Notes under the pieces: generated by a model
The model's database searches: none
What the model saw: only the letters and a program-made list of their open reading frames with translations
Told to the model about the DNA's origin: nothing
Origin: Streptomyces puniciscabiei
GTDB taxonomy: Bacteria > Actinomycetota > Actinomycetes > Streptomycetales > Streptomycetaceae
Direction of reading: 5' to 3'
Assembly: GCF_006715785.1 (NCBI RefSeq)
Contig: NZ_VFNX01000001.1
Location: forward strand, 682,001 to 746,000
Length of the DNA: 64,000 bases
Made by a program: the position numbers and the translations under genes
Part shown: positions 1 through 6,728 of the stretch, in pieces
How positions within the stretch are numbered: position 1 is the first letter of the stretch
Layout: every line of letters begins with the position of its first letter

Positions 1-1100
1 CGGAAGGAGTCCGGGGCGAGACCGCGGGCCGGTTCGGTGTCCCGGGCCAGCGCCTGGAGGGTCATGCCGACGGTGTAGAGATCGCTGTCGATGTGCCAGC
101 CGCGCCGGTCGATCTCCTCCTGGGGCGGGGCGAACGCGGCCGTGCAGACGTAGGCGGAGGTGCGGTCGCCGATCGCGCGGACCGCGCCGAGGTCGATGAC
201 CTTGATCGCCCGGCCGAAGTGGATGACGTTGGCGGGCTTCATGTCGCAGTACAGCAGCCCGCGTTCGTGCATGTACTGCAGGGCACCGAGGATCTTGCAG
301 CCGTAGGTGAGGACGTGGTCCAGGCGGGGGCGGCCGTGGAAGATCCGTTCGACGTCGCCGGCGTCGAACAGCTGCTGCAGGGAGCGGCCGCCGATGTAGT
401 CCATGACCAGGTAGCCGGTGGGCGGGCGGCCCGGGACGTGGTGGTCGGCGTAGGTGATGAGCCGGACGATGTCGGGGTGGTGCAGGTCGGTCAGTGAGCG
501 GCGCTCCTCGACGGCGGTGCGGCGGGCGAGCGCGTCGTGGACGTCGATCTGGCCCTTGAGGACGACCCGGTGGCCGTCGGCGCGGGTGTCCTCGGCGAGA
601 TGGACCCAGCCGAGCCCGCCACCGCCGAGGCAGCCGAGGACGCGGTAGTGCCCGGCGACCACGTCGCCCTCGTCCAGCTGGGGCAGCAGGGAGTAGGGCG
701 TGCCGCAGCGGGGGCAGTGGCCGGTGGCGGGGGCGGGCCGGCCGCCGTAGCCGACGCCGATGGTCATGGTGCAGCCGCCCGCGCCGCAGCGGCGGCCGCC
801 GGTGGGCGGGCGGGGGTCGGTCACGAGCACGTCGTCGGGGGCGGGCACCTCGGGCAGCACGACCAGTCCGTGCTGGTCGAGGTCGCCGACCCCGGCGACG
901 GCGTGCATGGTCGCCGGGGCGGGGCTCTCCTCGGCCGGGGCGTCCTGGAGCGGGGTCCGCGCCGCGGTGCGCGGCCCGTCCGGCGACGGCGGCTCCGGTT
1001 GCGGCGCGCCACGCGGCTCGGCGTGGCGGCGGCCGCAGGTGTCGCAGTAGCCGGTGCCCATGATGTGACCCGCACAGCCGGGCCGCAGACACGAGATCAC
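1..1100 (-). CDS. PknG-like serine/threonine protein kinase, N-terminal part (cut by window edge)
   Basis: The reading frame starts at a GTG at 1100 behind a GGGGAGGGGG ribosome site and runs off the window, so the C-terminus is missing. Two zinc-ribbon-like segments come first: residues ~4-22 (C-x4-C, then YCDTCGR) and one nearer the kinase (CGAGGC, then HCPRCG). The kinase domain follows: a glycine-rich loop LGCLGGGGLGW, a VVLK lysine, a catalytic loop YCDMKPANV and DLG in place of DFG. Zinc (rubredoxin-like) segments before the kinase and the DLG motif are PknG features. PknG-type kinases usually continue into TPR repeats, which would lie outside. The start overlaps the stop of the preceding zinc-ribbon frame (GTGA), so coupled translation is likely. 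The substrate is unknown; partners probably include the upstream protease. Confidence 0.88.
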   Translation of the reverse strand, partial: MISCLRPGCAGHIMGTGYCDTCGRRHAEPRGAPQPEPPSPDGPRTAARTPLQDAPAEESPAPATMHAVAGVGDLDQHGLVVLPEVPAPDDVLVTDPRPPTGGRRCGAGGCTMTIGVGYGGRPAPATGHCPRCGTPYSLLPQLDEGDVVAGHYRVLGCLGGGGLGWVHLAEDTRADGHRVVLKGQIDVHDALARRTAVEERRSLTDLHHPDIVRLITYADHHVPGRPPTGYLVMDYIGGRSLQQLFDAGDVERIFHGRPRLDHVLTYGCKILGALQYMHERGLLYCDMKPANVIHFGRAIKVIDLGAVRAIGDRTSAYVCTAAFAPPQEEIDRRGWHIDSDLYTVGMTLQALARDTEPARGLAPDSF

Positions 1101-1282
1101 GGCGCCCCCTCCCCCCGGGACCGGCCGGGAGCGGCAGGCCCCGTCCGCGCGGCCCGGGCCGCCGGTGACGGCGACCCCGGACACGGCGCGCCACGCGCCT
1201 CGCCGCGACGGCGGCCGCAACTGTCGCAGTAGCCGGCGCCCACGATGTGACCCGCACAGCCAGGCCCCAGACACGAGATCAC
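1097..1282 (-). CDS. Small zinc-ribbon protein (61 aa), copy next to the kinase
   Basis: A short frame starts at a GTG (1280-1282) and ends with a TGA that overlaps the kinase GTG. It begins like the kinase (ISCL, PGCAGHIVG, GYCDSCGRR), with four cysteines as C-x4-C and C-x2-C, so it probably binds one zinc ion. The rest is a low-complexity Ala/Gly/Pro/Arg tail ending in GEGAP. A GGGGGGAGGGTGCGCC stretch before the GTG serves as ribosome site and is repeated before each unit. Each frame overlaps its neighbours by 4 bases, which suggests one coupled transcript. Either it is a free zinc-ribbon peptide, or it is only a duplicated N-terminus of the kinase. I cannot tell which from sequence alone. 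Confidence 0.5.
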   Translation of the reverse strand: MISCLGPGCAGHIVGAGYCDSCGRRRGEARGAPCPGSPSPAARAARTGPAAPGRSRGEGAP

Positions 1283-1523
1283 GGCGCACCCTCCCCCCGG
1301 GACACACCAACACCGGCACGCCCCGACCACGCGGCCCGGGCCGGCGCGCTGCCCGGCTCGGCGTGGCGGCAGCCGCAGGTGACGCAGCCGGAACCGACGA
1401 TGTGACCCGCACAGCCAGGCCCCAGACACGAGATCACGGCGCACCCTCCCCCCGGGACACACCAACACCGGCACGCCCCGACCACGCGGCCCGGGCCGGC
1501 GCGCTGCCCGGCTCGGCGTGGCA
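1257..1523. repeat. 155-bp tandem duplication covering zinc-ribbon units
   Basis: The stretch at about 1257-1368 reappears almost unchanged at about 1412-1523, a period of 155 bases. It spans the 3' tail of one zinc-ribbon frame, the ribosome site and the 5' end of the next. A more diverged copy forms the junction with the kinase around 1060-1180. The period is not a multiple of three, but each unit carries its own start and stop. Confidence 0.8.
1279..1437 (-). CDS. Small zinc-ribbon protein (52 aa), middle copy
   Basis: The GTG start is at 1435-1437 and the TGA overlaps the next unit's GTG. The frame again opens ISCLGPGCAGHIVG. The second knuckle is one residue shorter than in the kinase copy (GSGCVTCGC), yet a C-x2-C pair is still present. 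The tail ends GEGAP like the neighbouring unit. Its 3' part and the preceding unit's are nearly identical at DNA level, so the duplication looks recent. A GGGGGGAGGG ribosome site precedes the start. It may be a real small protein or a duplication by-product. Confidence 0.42.
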   Translation of the reverse strand: MISCLGPGCAGHIVGSGCVTCGCRHAEPGSAPARAAWSGRAGVGVSRGEGAP

Positions 1524-1596
1524 GCGGCCGCAGGCAACGCCGTAGCCGGTACCGACGATGTGACCCGCACAGCCGGGCGGCAGACACGGGGGTCAT
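1434..1596 (-). pseudogene. Third zinc-ribbon unit, start codon out of frame
   Basis: This unit follows the protease directly. An ATG (1594-1596) overlaps the protease TGA, but the zinc-ribbon frame (PCLPPGCAGHIVG, then GYGVACGRC) is one base away from it: a run of five C sits where the other copies have a shorter stretch. The frame then stays open to a TGA at 1434-1436. Four cysteines remain, although the second pair has moved to CGRC. A simple indel is the likely explanation. A +1 slip on the C run would restore the frame. I see no other in-frame start. Confidence 0.45.
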
Positions 1597-3317
1597 GGTG
1601 CGCTCTCCTTCCGGGACGCGGCGGGTGCGGGGGGTTCCGTCGGTGCGGCCGGGGTGGGCGGTGCGGAGGCCGAGCAGAAGCCGACGAAGCGTTCGACGGC
1701 GGCCTCGGCCCCCTCGAGGTCGCAGGGGGTGTGCCGCAGCAGGGACAGGGCGTGCTCATAGAGCCGGTACGCCTCCATGACGCGGTCGCCGTGCGCGGCG
1801 GCCCGTCCGCGGCACAGCGGCCACTCGGCACCGACGCGGCCGAGGAGTTCCTCGCGGCGGCGCAGCCGGGCGTCGAGGAGGCCGATCGCCTGGTCCAGGC
1901 GCTGTCTGCGGCGGTCGGCGGCGTCCTCGAAGGTGAACAGCAGATCGGCCTCGCCGGGTTCGCGCTCCCGCCCGGGGGATTCGGCGACCCAGGCGCGCAG
2001 CATCCGGGTGCGCCGTACGCCCGCCTCGGCCTCCTCCACCAGCTGCCGGTCGTCGGGGCCGGGCAGCACCTGGTCCCGGAGCCGGTCGAGGCCCGGTCCC
2101 AACTCATCGGTGATCCGTCTGAGTTCGGTGTGCAGCAGGCTCCACCGATCGCGCAGCGGGAGCCGTACGAGGGACTCGGCGGCCTGTTCCGCGCGCTTCG
2201 ACTGGCGGCGGAAGACCAGCAGCAGCCGGGCCCCCTGCCGGGCGAGCCGGTCCAGCAGGGCGAGCAGGGCGTCGGGTTCGGCGGCCTGGTCGACGCCGAC
2301 CAGGACGGCGGCGAGCGGGACGCGGAGCGCGCCGAGCCGTTCGGGCCGGATGTCGTCACGGAAGCCCAGCCGGGCGGCGATGCGGTCCATGACCTGATCG
2401 GCCGTCAGCCGCCGGACGTCCAGGGCGAGGTCGTGCGCACCGGCCGGGGGAACGGTCTCGGGCGGGTCGTGGCTGAAGCCACTGGTGTTGCGGTCGGTGC
2501 GCAGTTCCCGGTCGGCGAGGGTCACGGCCCGGTTCAGGGTCCAGGCGCGGTCGCCGCGGGCGGGGACCACGGTGACGAGGACCGGCCAGCCCTCGCCGCG
2601 GAACCAGCGGGCGAGTTCGGTGGCGAACGGCACGTCCAGCGCGCCCGCCGCGGCCGAGGCTCCGGTGCGCAGCCGGGGGTCGACCGCCTCGGCGCCGTCG
2701 GTCCAGGCGGCGACCTGCGGCAGATGCCGGAGGATGGTCTCGGTGGGGCTCATGTAACTGAACCCCTCGTCCACGCTGAGGACGATGCCGATGACCTGGT
2801 TGGTGGCGTGGTCGACCACTCCCCCGCCGCTGAACCCGGGTACGGCCAGCTCGCCCTCCGTCAGCGGGCGCAACTGCACCTGGCTGTCCCCGCCGAGGGC
2901 GGCGACGAGGGTGGCGCCGTGCCAGCGGCCACCGTCACGGCCGGCCGGGAAGCCGTACATGCTCACCGGTCCGTGCGGTGTGGCGAGCCGGTAGAGCCGG
3001 GTGGCGTACGCGGCGGGCAGGGGCACGGCCAGCCGCAGCAGGGCGAGGTCCCCGCTGCGGTCGCCCCAGCGGTCCACTCGCTGCGGCACGTGCTCGTCCT
3101 CGCGCACGGTCGCGGGCACGGCGCCGAGTTCGGGTAAGCCGACCAGTCGCACGGTGTAGTGGCGTCCGGGTCCGACGACATGGCCGGCGGTGAGCACCCG
3201 GTCGGGGGCGAGCAGCACCCCGGCACCGAGCACCTGCCCGTCCGGCGCCTCGATGCGCGCGATCCAGGACGGCGTCTGCGCCCACGACTTGACGGCTCGC
3301 TCCCCCGTGCGCGTCAT
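1593..3317 (-). CDS. Trypsin-like serine protease with C-terminal helical region
   Basis: The 574-residue protein has a chymotrypsin-fold protease at its N-terminus. His46 lies in TAGHVV, Asp90 in SGDLALL and Ser163 in GFSGGGV (the usual GDSGGP is altered), so the triad is complete. I see no signal peptide, so it probably acts in the cytoplasm. Residues ~230-500 are rich in Leu, Arg and Glu and look alpha-helical; the last ~40 are Pro/Ala-rich. Proteases with appended effector-type regions occur in multi-gene signalling and conflict operons of actinobacteria. The gene overlaps the zinc-ribbon units and the PknG-like kinase, so it is probably co-transcribed and may act with the kinase. The role of the C-terminal region is unknown. 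Confidence 0.82.
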   Translation of the reverse strand: MTRTGERAVKSWAQTPSWIARIEAPDGQVLGAGVLLAPDRVLTAGHVVGPGRHYTVRLVGLPELGAVPATVREDEHVPQRVDRWGDRSGDLALLRLAVPLPAAYATRLYRLATPHGPVSMYGFPAGRDGGRWHGATLVAALGGDSQVQLRPLTEGELAVPGFSGGGVVDHATNQVIGIVLSVDEGFSYMSPTETILRHLPQVAAWTDGAEAVDPRLRTGASAAAGALDVPFATELARWFRGEGWPVLVTVVPARGDRAWTLNRAVTLADRELRTDRNTSGFSHDPPETVPPAGAHDLALDVRRLTADQVMDRIAARLGFRDDIRPERLGALRVPLAAVLVGVDQAAEPDALLALLDRLARQGARLLLVFRRQSKRAEQAAESLVRLPLRDRWSLLHTELRRITDELGPGLDRLRDQVLPGPDDRQLVEEAEAGVRRTRMLRAWVAESPGREREPGEADLLFTFEDAADRRRQRLDQAIGLLDARLRRREELLGRVGAEWPLCRGRAAAHGDRVMEAYRLYEHALSLLRHTPCDLEGAEAAVERFVGFCSASAPPTPAAPTEPPAPAASRKESAP

Positions 3318-3377
3318 GGCCCCGAGATTACTCGGAGTACCGGCCCGGTACTACTGGTGTGCACGGGGATGTTACGA

Positions 3378-3413
3378 GCGCCCGAAGGGGCGCGGGGAAC
3401 TGCGCGACCAGCC
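3378..3413. repeat. Dispersed intergenic hairpin repeat, short form
   Basis: The segment opens with a hairpin (GCGCCC GAAG GGGCGC) followed by GGGGAACTGCGCGACCAGCC. The same element recurs at 28293-28329 and in a longer form at 15305-15376. This type of repeat is common between genes in Streptomyces. The stem could act as a terminator between the flanking genes. Confidence 0.7.
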
Positions 3414-3457
3414 CAGGACGGCCCCGTACCCGGCAACGGCGAGAGCCCCAACGGCGC

Positions 3458-4102
3458 TCACCCGCCACCGCCGAGCGCCGCCAGCACCTCCGCATCCGTC
3501 AGCTGCCCGAAGTCCTCGTACCACTGCCCCACCGCCGTGAACCCGGCCGGCCGGTGCGGGCACACGACCATGTCGGCCTCGCCGGAGAGCCGGTCGACGG
3601 AGTCCGGCGCCCCGACGGGAACGGCCAGGACGAGCTGTGCGGGCCCGCGCCGCCGCACGTGCCGCAGGGCCGCCCGGGCGGTCGCCCCCGTGGCCAGCCC
3701 GTCGTCGACGACGATCACCGTGCGGCCCGCGGGGTCCGGAGCCGGCCGGCCGCCGCGATACCGCTCCTCACGGCGCCGCAGTTCGCGCCGCTCGCGTTCC
3801 ACCACCGGGGCCATGGACTCCTCGGTCAGGCCGAGCCGGTCCAGGGAGCCGGTGTTGAAGAGCGGCGGGTCGTCGCCGACCAGCGCGCCGACGGCGAACT
3901 CCTGGTGGTGCGGGGCGCCGATCTTGCGGACGATGAGCACGTCGAGCTGGGCGCCGAGGGCGCGGGCGACGGGCTCGGCGACGGCGATGCCGCCGCGGGG
4001 CAGGGCGAGGACGAGCGGATCGACGAGGGCGCCCTGTGCGCGCAGGTCGCTCAGCAGTCCGGCGAGTTCCCGTCCGGCTTCTCCACGGTCCCGGAAGCGC
4101 AT
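3458..4102 (-). CDS. Phosphoribosyltransferase-family protein
   Basis: The 214-residue protein carries the type I phosphoribosyltransferase signature VIVVDDGLATGATARAAL, which binds PRPP. Upstream is LALPRGGIAVAEPVARAL. The length and the Arg/Glu-rich insert (RERRELRRREERYRGG) fit the stand-alone PRT proteins common in actinobacteria, for which no defined base substrate is generally known. The ATG at 4100-4102 was chosen because GGAGGA precedes it by about 7 bases. An in-frame ATG about 11 codons upstream has no better site. It is divergent from the polysaccharide deacetylase, with a palindrome between them. Confidence 0.8.
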   Translation of the reverse strand: MRFRDRGEAGRELAGLLSDLRAQGALVDPLVLALPRGGIAVAEPVARALGAQLDVLIVRKIGAPHHQEFAVGALVGDDPPLFNTGSLDRLGLTEESMAPVVERERRELRRREERYRGGRPAPDPAGRTVIVVDDGLATGATARAALRHVRRRGPAQLVLAVPVGAPDSVDRLSGEADMVVCPHRPAGFTAVGQWYEDFGQLTDAEVLAALGGGG

Positions 4103-4178
4103 GGCCGTCCTCCTCCGCGGTGCCTCTCCTTCCATGGTGCTACCGGCCGGACCCACGCGCGATATCCGAACAAGTGAT

Positions 4179-4198
4179 CTATACACCGAGTGTATAGT
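4179..4198 (+). promoter_or_regulatory. Perfect palindrome over a leaderless-type promoter
   Basis: CTATACAC-CGA-GTGTATAG is a perfect 8-3-8 inverted repeat at 4179-4197. Its right arm contains TATAGT (4193-4198), a good -10 element that ends 6 bases before the ATG at 4205. This spacing suggests a transcript starting at or near the ATG. A repressor bound here would block the -10 directly. The protein that binds is not evident nearby. Confidence 0.6.
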
Positions 4199-4204
4199 CT
4201 CCGC

Positions 4205-5032
4205 ATGCCTCTTTCGACCGACCAGATCCCGACCCCGGGACACAGACCGTACGCGACCAGGAAGATGCGCGAAGCCGCCCGGAGGTTGCGTCCGGCCGCG
4301 CTCGCCTCGGCCGCGGTGGGCCTGGCGCTCACCCTGTCCGGCTGCGCCCAGGTCGACACCACCGCACCGAGCACCGCGCGGGCCGCGGCGACGCACGGAG
4401 CACCGGCGGCGTTCGGGACCGTCGACTGCCGCGAGGCCAAGTGCATCGCGCTCACCTTCGACGCGGGGCCCAGCGAGAACTCGGCGCGGCTGCTCGACAT
4501 CCTCAAGCAGAAGAAGGTCCCGGCCACCTTCTTCCTCCTGGGCAAGAACCACATCGAGAAGTACCCGCAGCTGGTCAAGCGGATGGCGGCCGAGGGGCAC
4601 GAGGTCGCGAGCCACACCTGGGACCACAAGATCCTCACCCGGATATCGGACGCGCAGATACGCGAGGAGCTGCGGCGGCCGGACGACGCGATCCAGCGTC
4701 TCACCGGGCGCAAGCCCACGCTGATGCGCCCGCCGCAGGGCCGTACGGACGGCGACGTGCACAAGATCGCCAAGGAGATGGGGCTGGCGGAGGTGCTGTG
4801 GAGCGTGACTGCCAAGGACTACACGACCAACGACTCCCGGCTCATCACCAAGCGGGTCCTCGACCAGGCGTCCCGGGACGGGATCATCCTGCTGCACGAC
4901 ATCTACCCGGGCACCGTGCCCGCCGTACCGGGCATCATCGACGCGCTGAAAGCGCGCGGGTACGTCTTCGTGACGGTGCCTCAGCTGCTGGCGCCCGGCA
5001 AGGCGGAACCGGGCAAGGTCTACCGGCCCTGA
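4205..5032 (+). CDS. Polysaccharide deacetylase (NodB family), lipoprotein
   Basis: The 275-residue product has a lipoprotein signal: hydrophobic stretch at ~30-46 and lipobox LSGC with Cys47. NodB motifs are TFDAGPS (85-90), SHTWDH, RPPQGR, a W...D segment and LLHDIY. Family members remove N- or O-acetyl groups from peptidoglycan, chitin oligomers or xylan. The usual TFDDGP is TFDAGP here, so the second Asp, normally a metal ligand, is Ala. The His pair is intact. Start: ATG at 4205 fits a leaderless transcript; a GTG at 4190 lies inside the promoter palindrome and is unlikely. The protein probably acts at the outer face of the membrane. Confidence 0.82.
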   Translation: MPLSTDQIPTPGHRPYATRKMREAARRLRPAALASAAVGLALTLSGCAQVDTTAPSTARAAATHGAPAAFGTVDCREAKCIALTFDAGPSENSARLLDILKQKKVPATFFLLGKNHIEKYPQLVKRMAAEGHEVASHTWDHKILTRISDAQIREELRRPDDAIQRLTGRKPTLMRPPQGRTDGDVHKIAKEMGLAEVLWSVTAKDYTTNDSRLITKRVLDQASRDGIILLHDIYPGTVPAVPGIIDALKARGYVFVTVPQLLAPGKAEPGKVYRP

Positions 5033-5077
5033 CCGCGAACGTCCCGCTGACCGGCGCGCATTGCCTACGATCGTGCC

Positions 5078-5518
5078 GTGCCGATCTTCTCCTTCGCCCG
5101 TACGGCCCCGCTCCCCCTCGACGAGGCGTGGCGCCGGCTCACCGAGTGGCCCCGCCACGCCGACGCGGTCCCGCTCACCCGGATCAGGGTGCTCACGGCC
5201 GGGCCCACGGGCGTGGGCACGCGCTTCGTGGCCCGCTCGGGCGTCGGCCCGCTGGCCTTCGACGACGTCATGGAGGTCACCGTCTGGCACCCACCCGCCG
5301 ACGGCGAGGGCGGACGGTGCCGCCTGGAAAAGCGCGGCCGGACGGTGCTGGGCTGGGCGGAGATCGAGGTCCTGCCGGGACCCGGGGGCCGCAGCCGTGT
5401 GGTGTGGCGGGAGGAACTGCGGGTGCGCTTCCTGCCGCGTGCCTTCGACGGCGTACTGAGGAGCACGGCGCGCGCGATGTTCGGCCGAGCGGTGAACCGG
5501 ATGCTCAGGCGCGCGTGA
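5078..5518 (+). CDS. SRPBCC-family protein
   Basis: This 146-residue protein starts FSFARTAPLPLDEAWRRLTEW and has the alternating beta pattern and C-terminal helix (ALRSTARAMFGRAVNRML-type) of the START/SRPBCC fold, which forms a ligand cavity. Members include polyketide cyclases and lipid-binding proteins; the ligand cannot be read from sequence. The GTG start at 5078 lies 45 bases after the deacetylase stop, so the two may be co-transcribed. It converges with the XdhC gene. Confidence 0.7.
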   Translation: MPIFSFARTAPLPLDEAWRRLTEWPRHADAVPLTRIRVLTAGPTGVGTRFVARSGVGPLAFDDVMEVTVWHPPADGEGGRCRLEKRGRTVLGWAEIEVLPGPGGRSRVVWREELRVRFLPRAFDGVLRSTARAMFGRAVNRMLRRA

Positions 5519-5531
5519 ACCGGGGCCTGCC

Positions 5532-6683
5532 TCAGGCCACCGACCCGATCCACCCGGCCCGCACGGAGGACGGCTCACGGTGGATGGGAGTGTGCGCACC
5601 GGTGAGTGAGACCCCGCTGCCACCACGCCGGTTGGCGACGATCTCCGCGCCGATGGACAGGGCCGTCTCCTCCGGCGTGCGGGCGCCGAGGTCGAGGCCG
5701 ATCGGGGAGCGCAGGCGGGCCAGTTCCAGTTCGGTGACGCCGACTTCGCGCAGGCGCTCGTTGCGGTCGAGGTGGGTGCGGCGGGAGCCCATCGCGCCGA
5801 CGTAGGCGACCGGCAGGCGCAGGGCCAGCTTGAGCAGGGGCACGTCGAACTTGGCGTCGTGGGTGAGGACGCACAGGACCGTACGGCCGTCGGTCTCCGT
5901 GCGCTCCAGGTACGTGTGGGGCCACTCGACCACGATCTCGTCCGCCTCCGGGAAGCGGGCCTTCGTGGCGAACACCGGACGGGCGTCGCACACGGTGACG
6001 TGGTAGCCGAGGAACTTGCCGACGCGGACCAGCGCGGCGGCGAAGTCGATCGCGCCGAAGACGATCATCCGGGGTGCGGGGACCGAGGACTCGACCAGGA
6101 CGGTGAGCGGGGCGCCGCAGCGCGAGCCCCGTTCGCCGATCTCCAGGGTGCCGGTGCGGCCCGCCTCCAGGAAGGCGCCGGCCTCGGCGGCGACCGTGCG
6201 GTCCAGCTCGGGGTGACCGCCGAAGCCGCCCTCGCAGGAGCCGTCGGGCCGGACGAGGAGGGCGCGGCCCCGCAACCCGGCCGGGCCCGCCACGATCCGC
6301 GCGACCGCCGCCGCCTCCCCACGGGCGGCGGCGGCCAGCGCGGCCGCGAGCACCGGCCGGGCGGGACCGTCCGCCCGGACCGGTGTGACGAGGATGTCGA
6401 TGACGCCGCCACAGGTCAGGCCGACGGCGAAGGCATCCTCGTCGCTGTAGCCGAAGCGTTCGAGCACGGTCTCCCCGTCCTCGAGCGCCTGTCGGCACAG
6501 CTCGTACACGGCACCCTCCACGCACCCGCCGGAGACCGAGCCGACGGCCGTGCCCTCGGCGTCCACCGCGAGGGCGGCGCCGGGCAGGCGCGGGGCGCTG
6601 CCGCCGACGGCCACCACGGTGGCGACGGCGAAGTCACGGCCCTGCTCGACCCACCGATACAGCTCTTCGGCGATGTCCAGCAT
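5532..6683 (-). CDS. xdhC: XdhC-family molybdoenzyme maturation factor
   Basis: This 383-residue protein has the XdhC/CoxI N-terminal domain (ATVVAVGGSAPRLPGAALAV, SVSGGCVEGAVYE, TCGGVIDILV) and a C-terminal Rossmann-like domain (RMIVFGAIDFAAALVRVGKFLGYHVTVCD, then YVGAMGSRRTH). XdhC proteins bind molybdenum cofactor, help its sulfuration and load it into xanthine dehydrogenase. The gene lies 45 bases downstream of the purine permease on the same strand, and the dehydrogenase subunits are further upstream. This supports a role in maturing that enzyme. Confidence 0.9.
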   Translation of the reverse strand: MLDIAEELYRWVEQGRDFAVATVVAVGGSAPRLPGAALAVDAEGTAVGSVSGGCVEGAVYELCRQALEDGETVLERFGYSDEDAFAVGLTCGGVIDILVTPVRADGPARPVLAAALAAAARGEAAAVARIVAGPAGLRGRALLVRPDGSCEGGFGGHPELDRTVAAEAGAFLEAGRTGTLEIGERGSRCGAPLTVLVESSVPAPRMIVFGAIDFAAALVRVGKFLGYHVTVCDARPVFATKARFPEADEIVVEWPHTYLERTETDGRTVLCVLTHDAKFDVPLLKLALRLPVAYVGAMGSRRTHLDRNERLREVGVTELELARLRSPIGLDLGARTPEETALSIGAEIVANRRGGSGVSLTGAHTPIHREPSSVRAGWIGSVA

Positions 6684-6728
6684 CTGTCGGTCTCCTAACG
6701 CGGTTGCGCGGGAAGGGCGTCGACCCGG

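Noticed and set aside
3458..5626. 722-residue open frame on the minus strand extending through the deacetylase and SRPBCC genes
   Set aside because: Only its last 214 residues match a known family; the rest is antisense to two clear genes and is open because of G/C-biased third positions.
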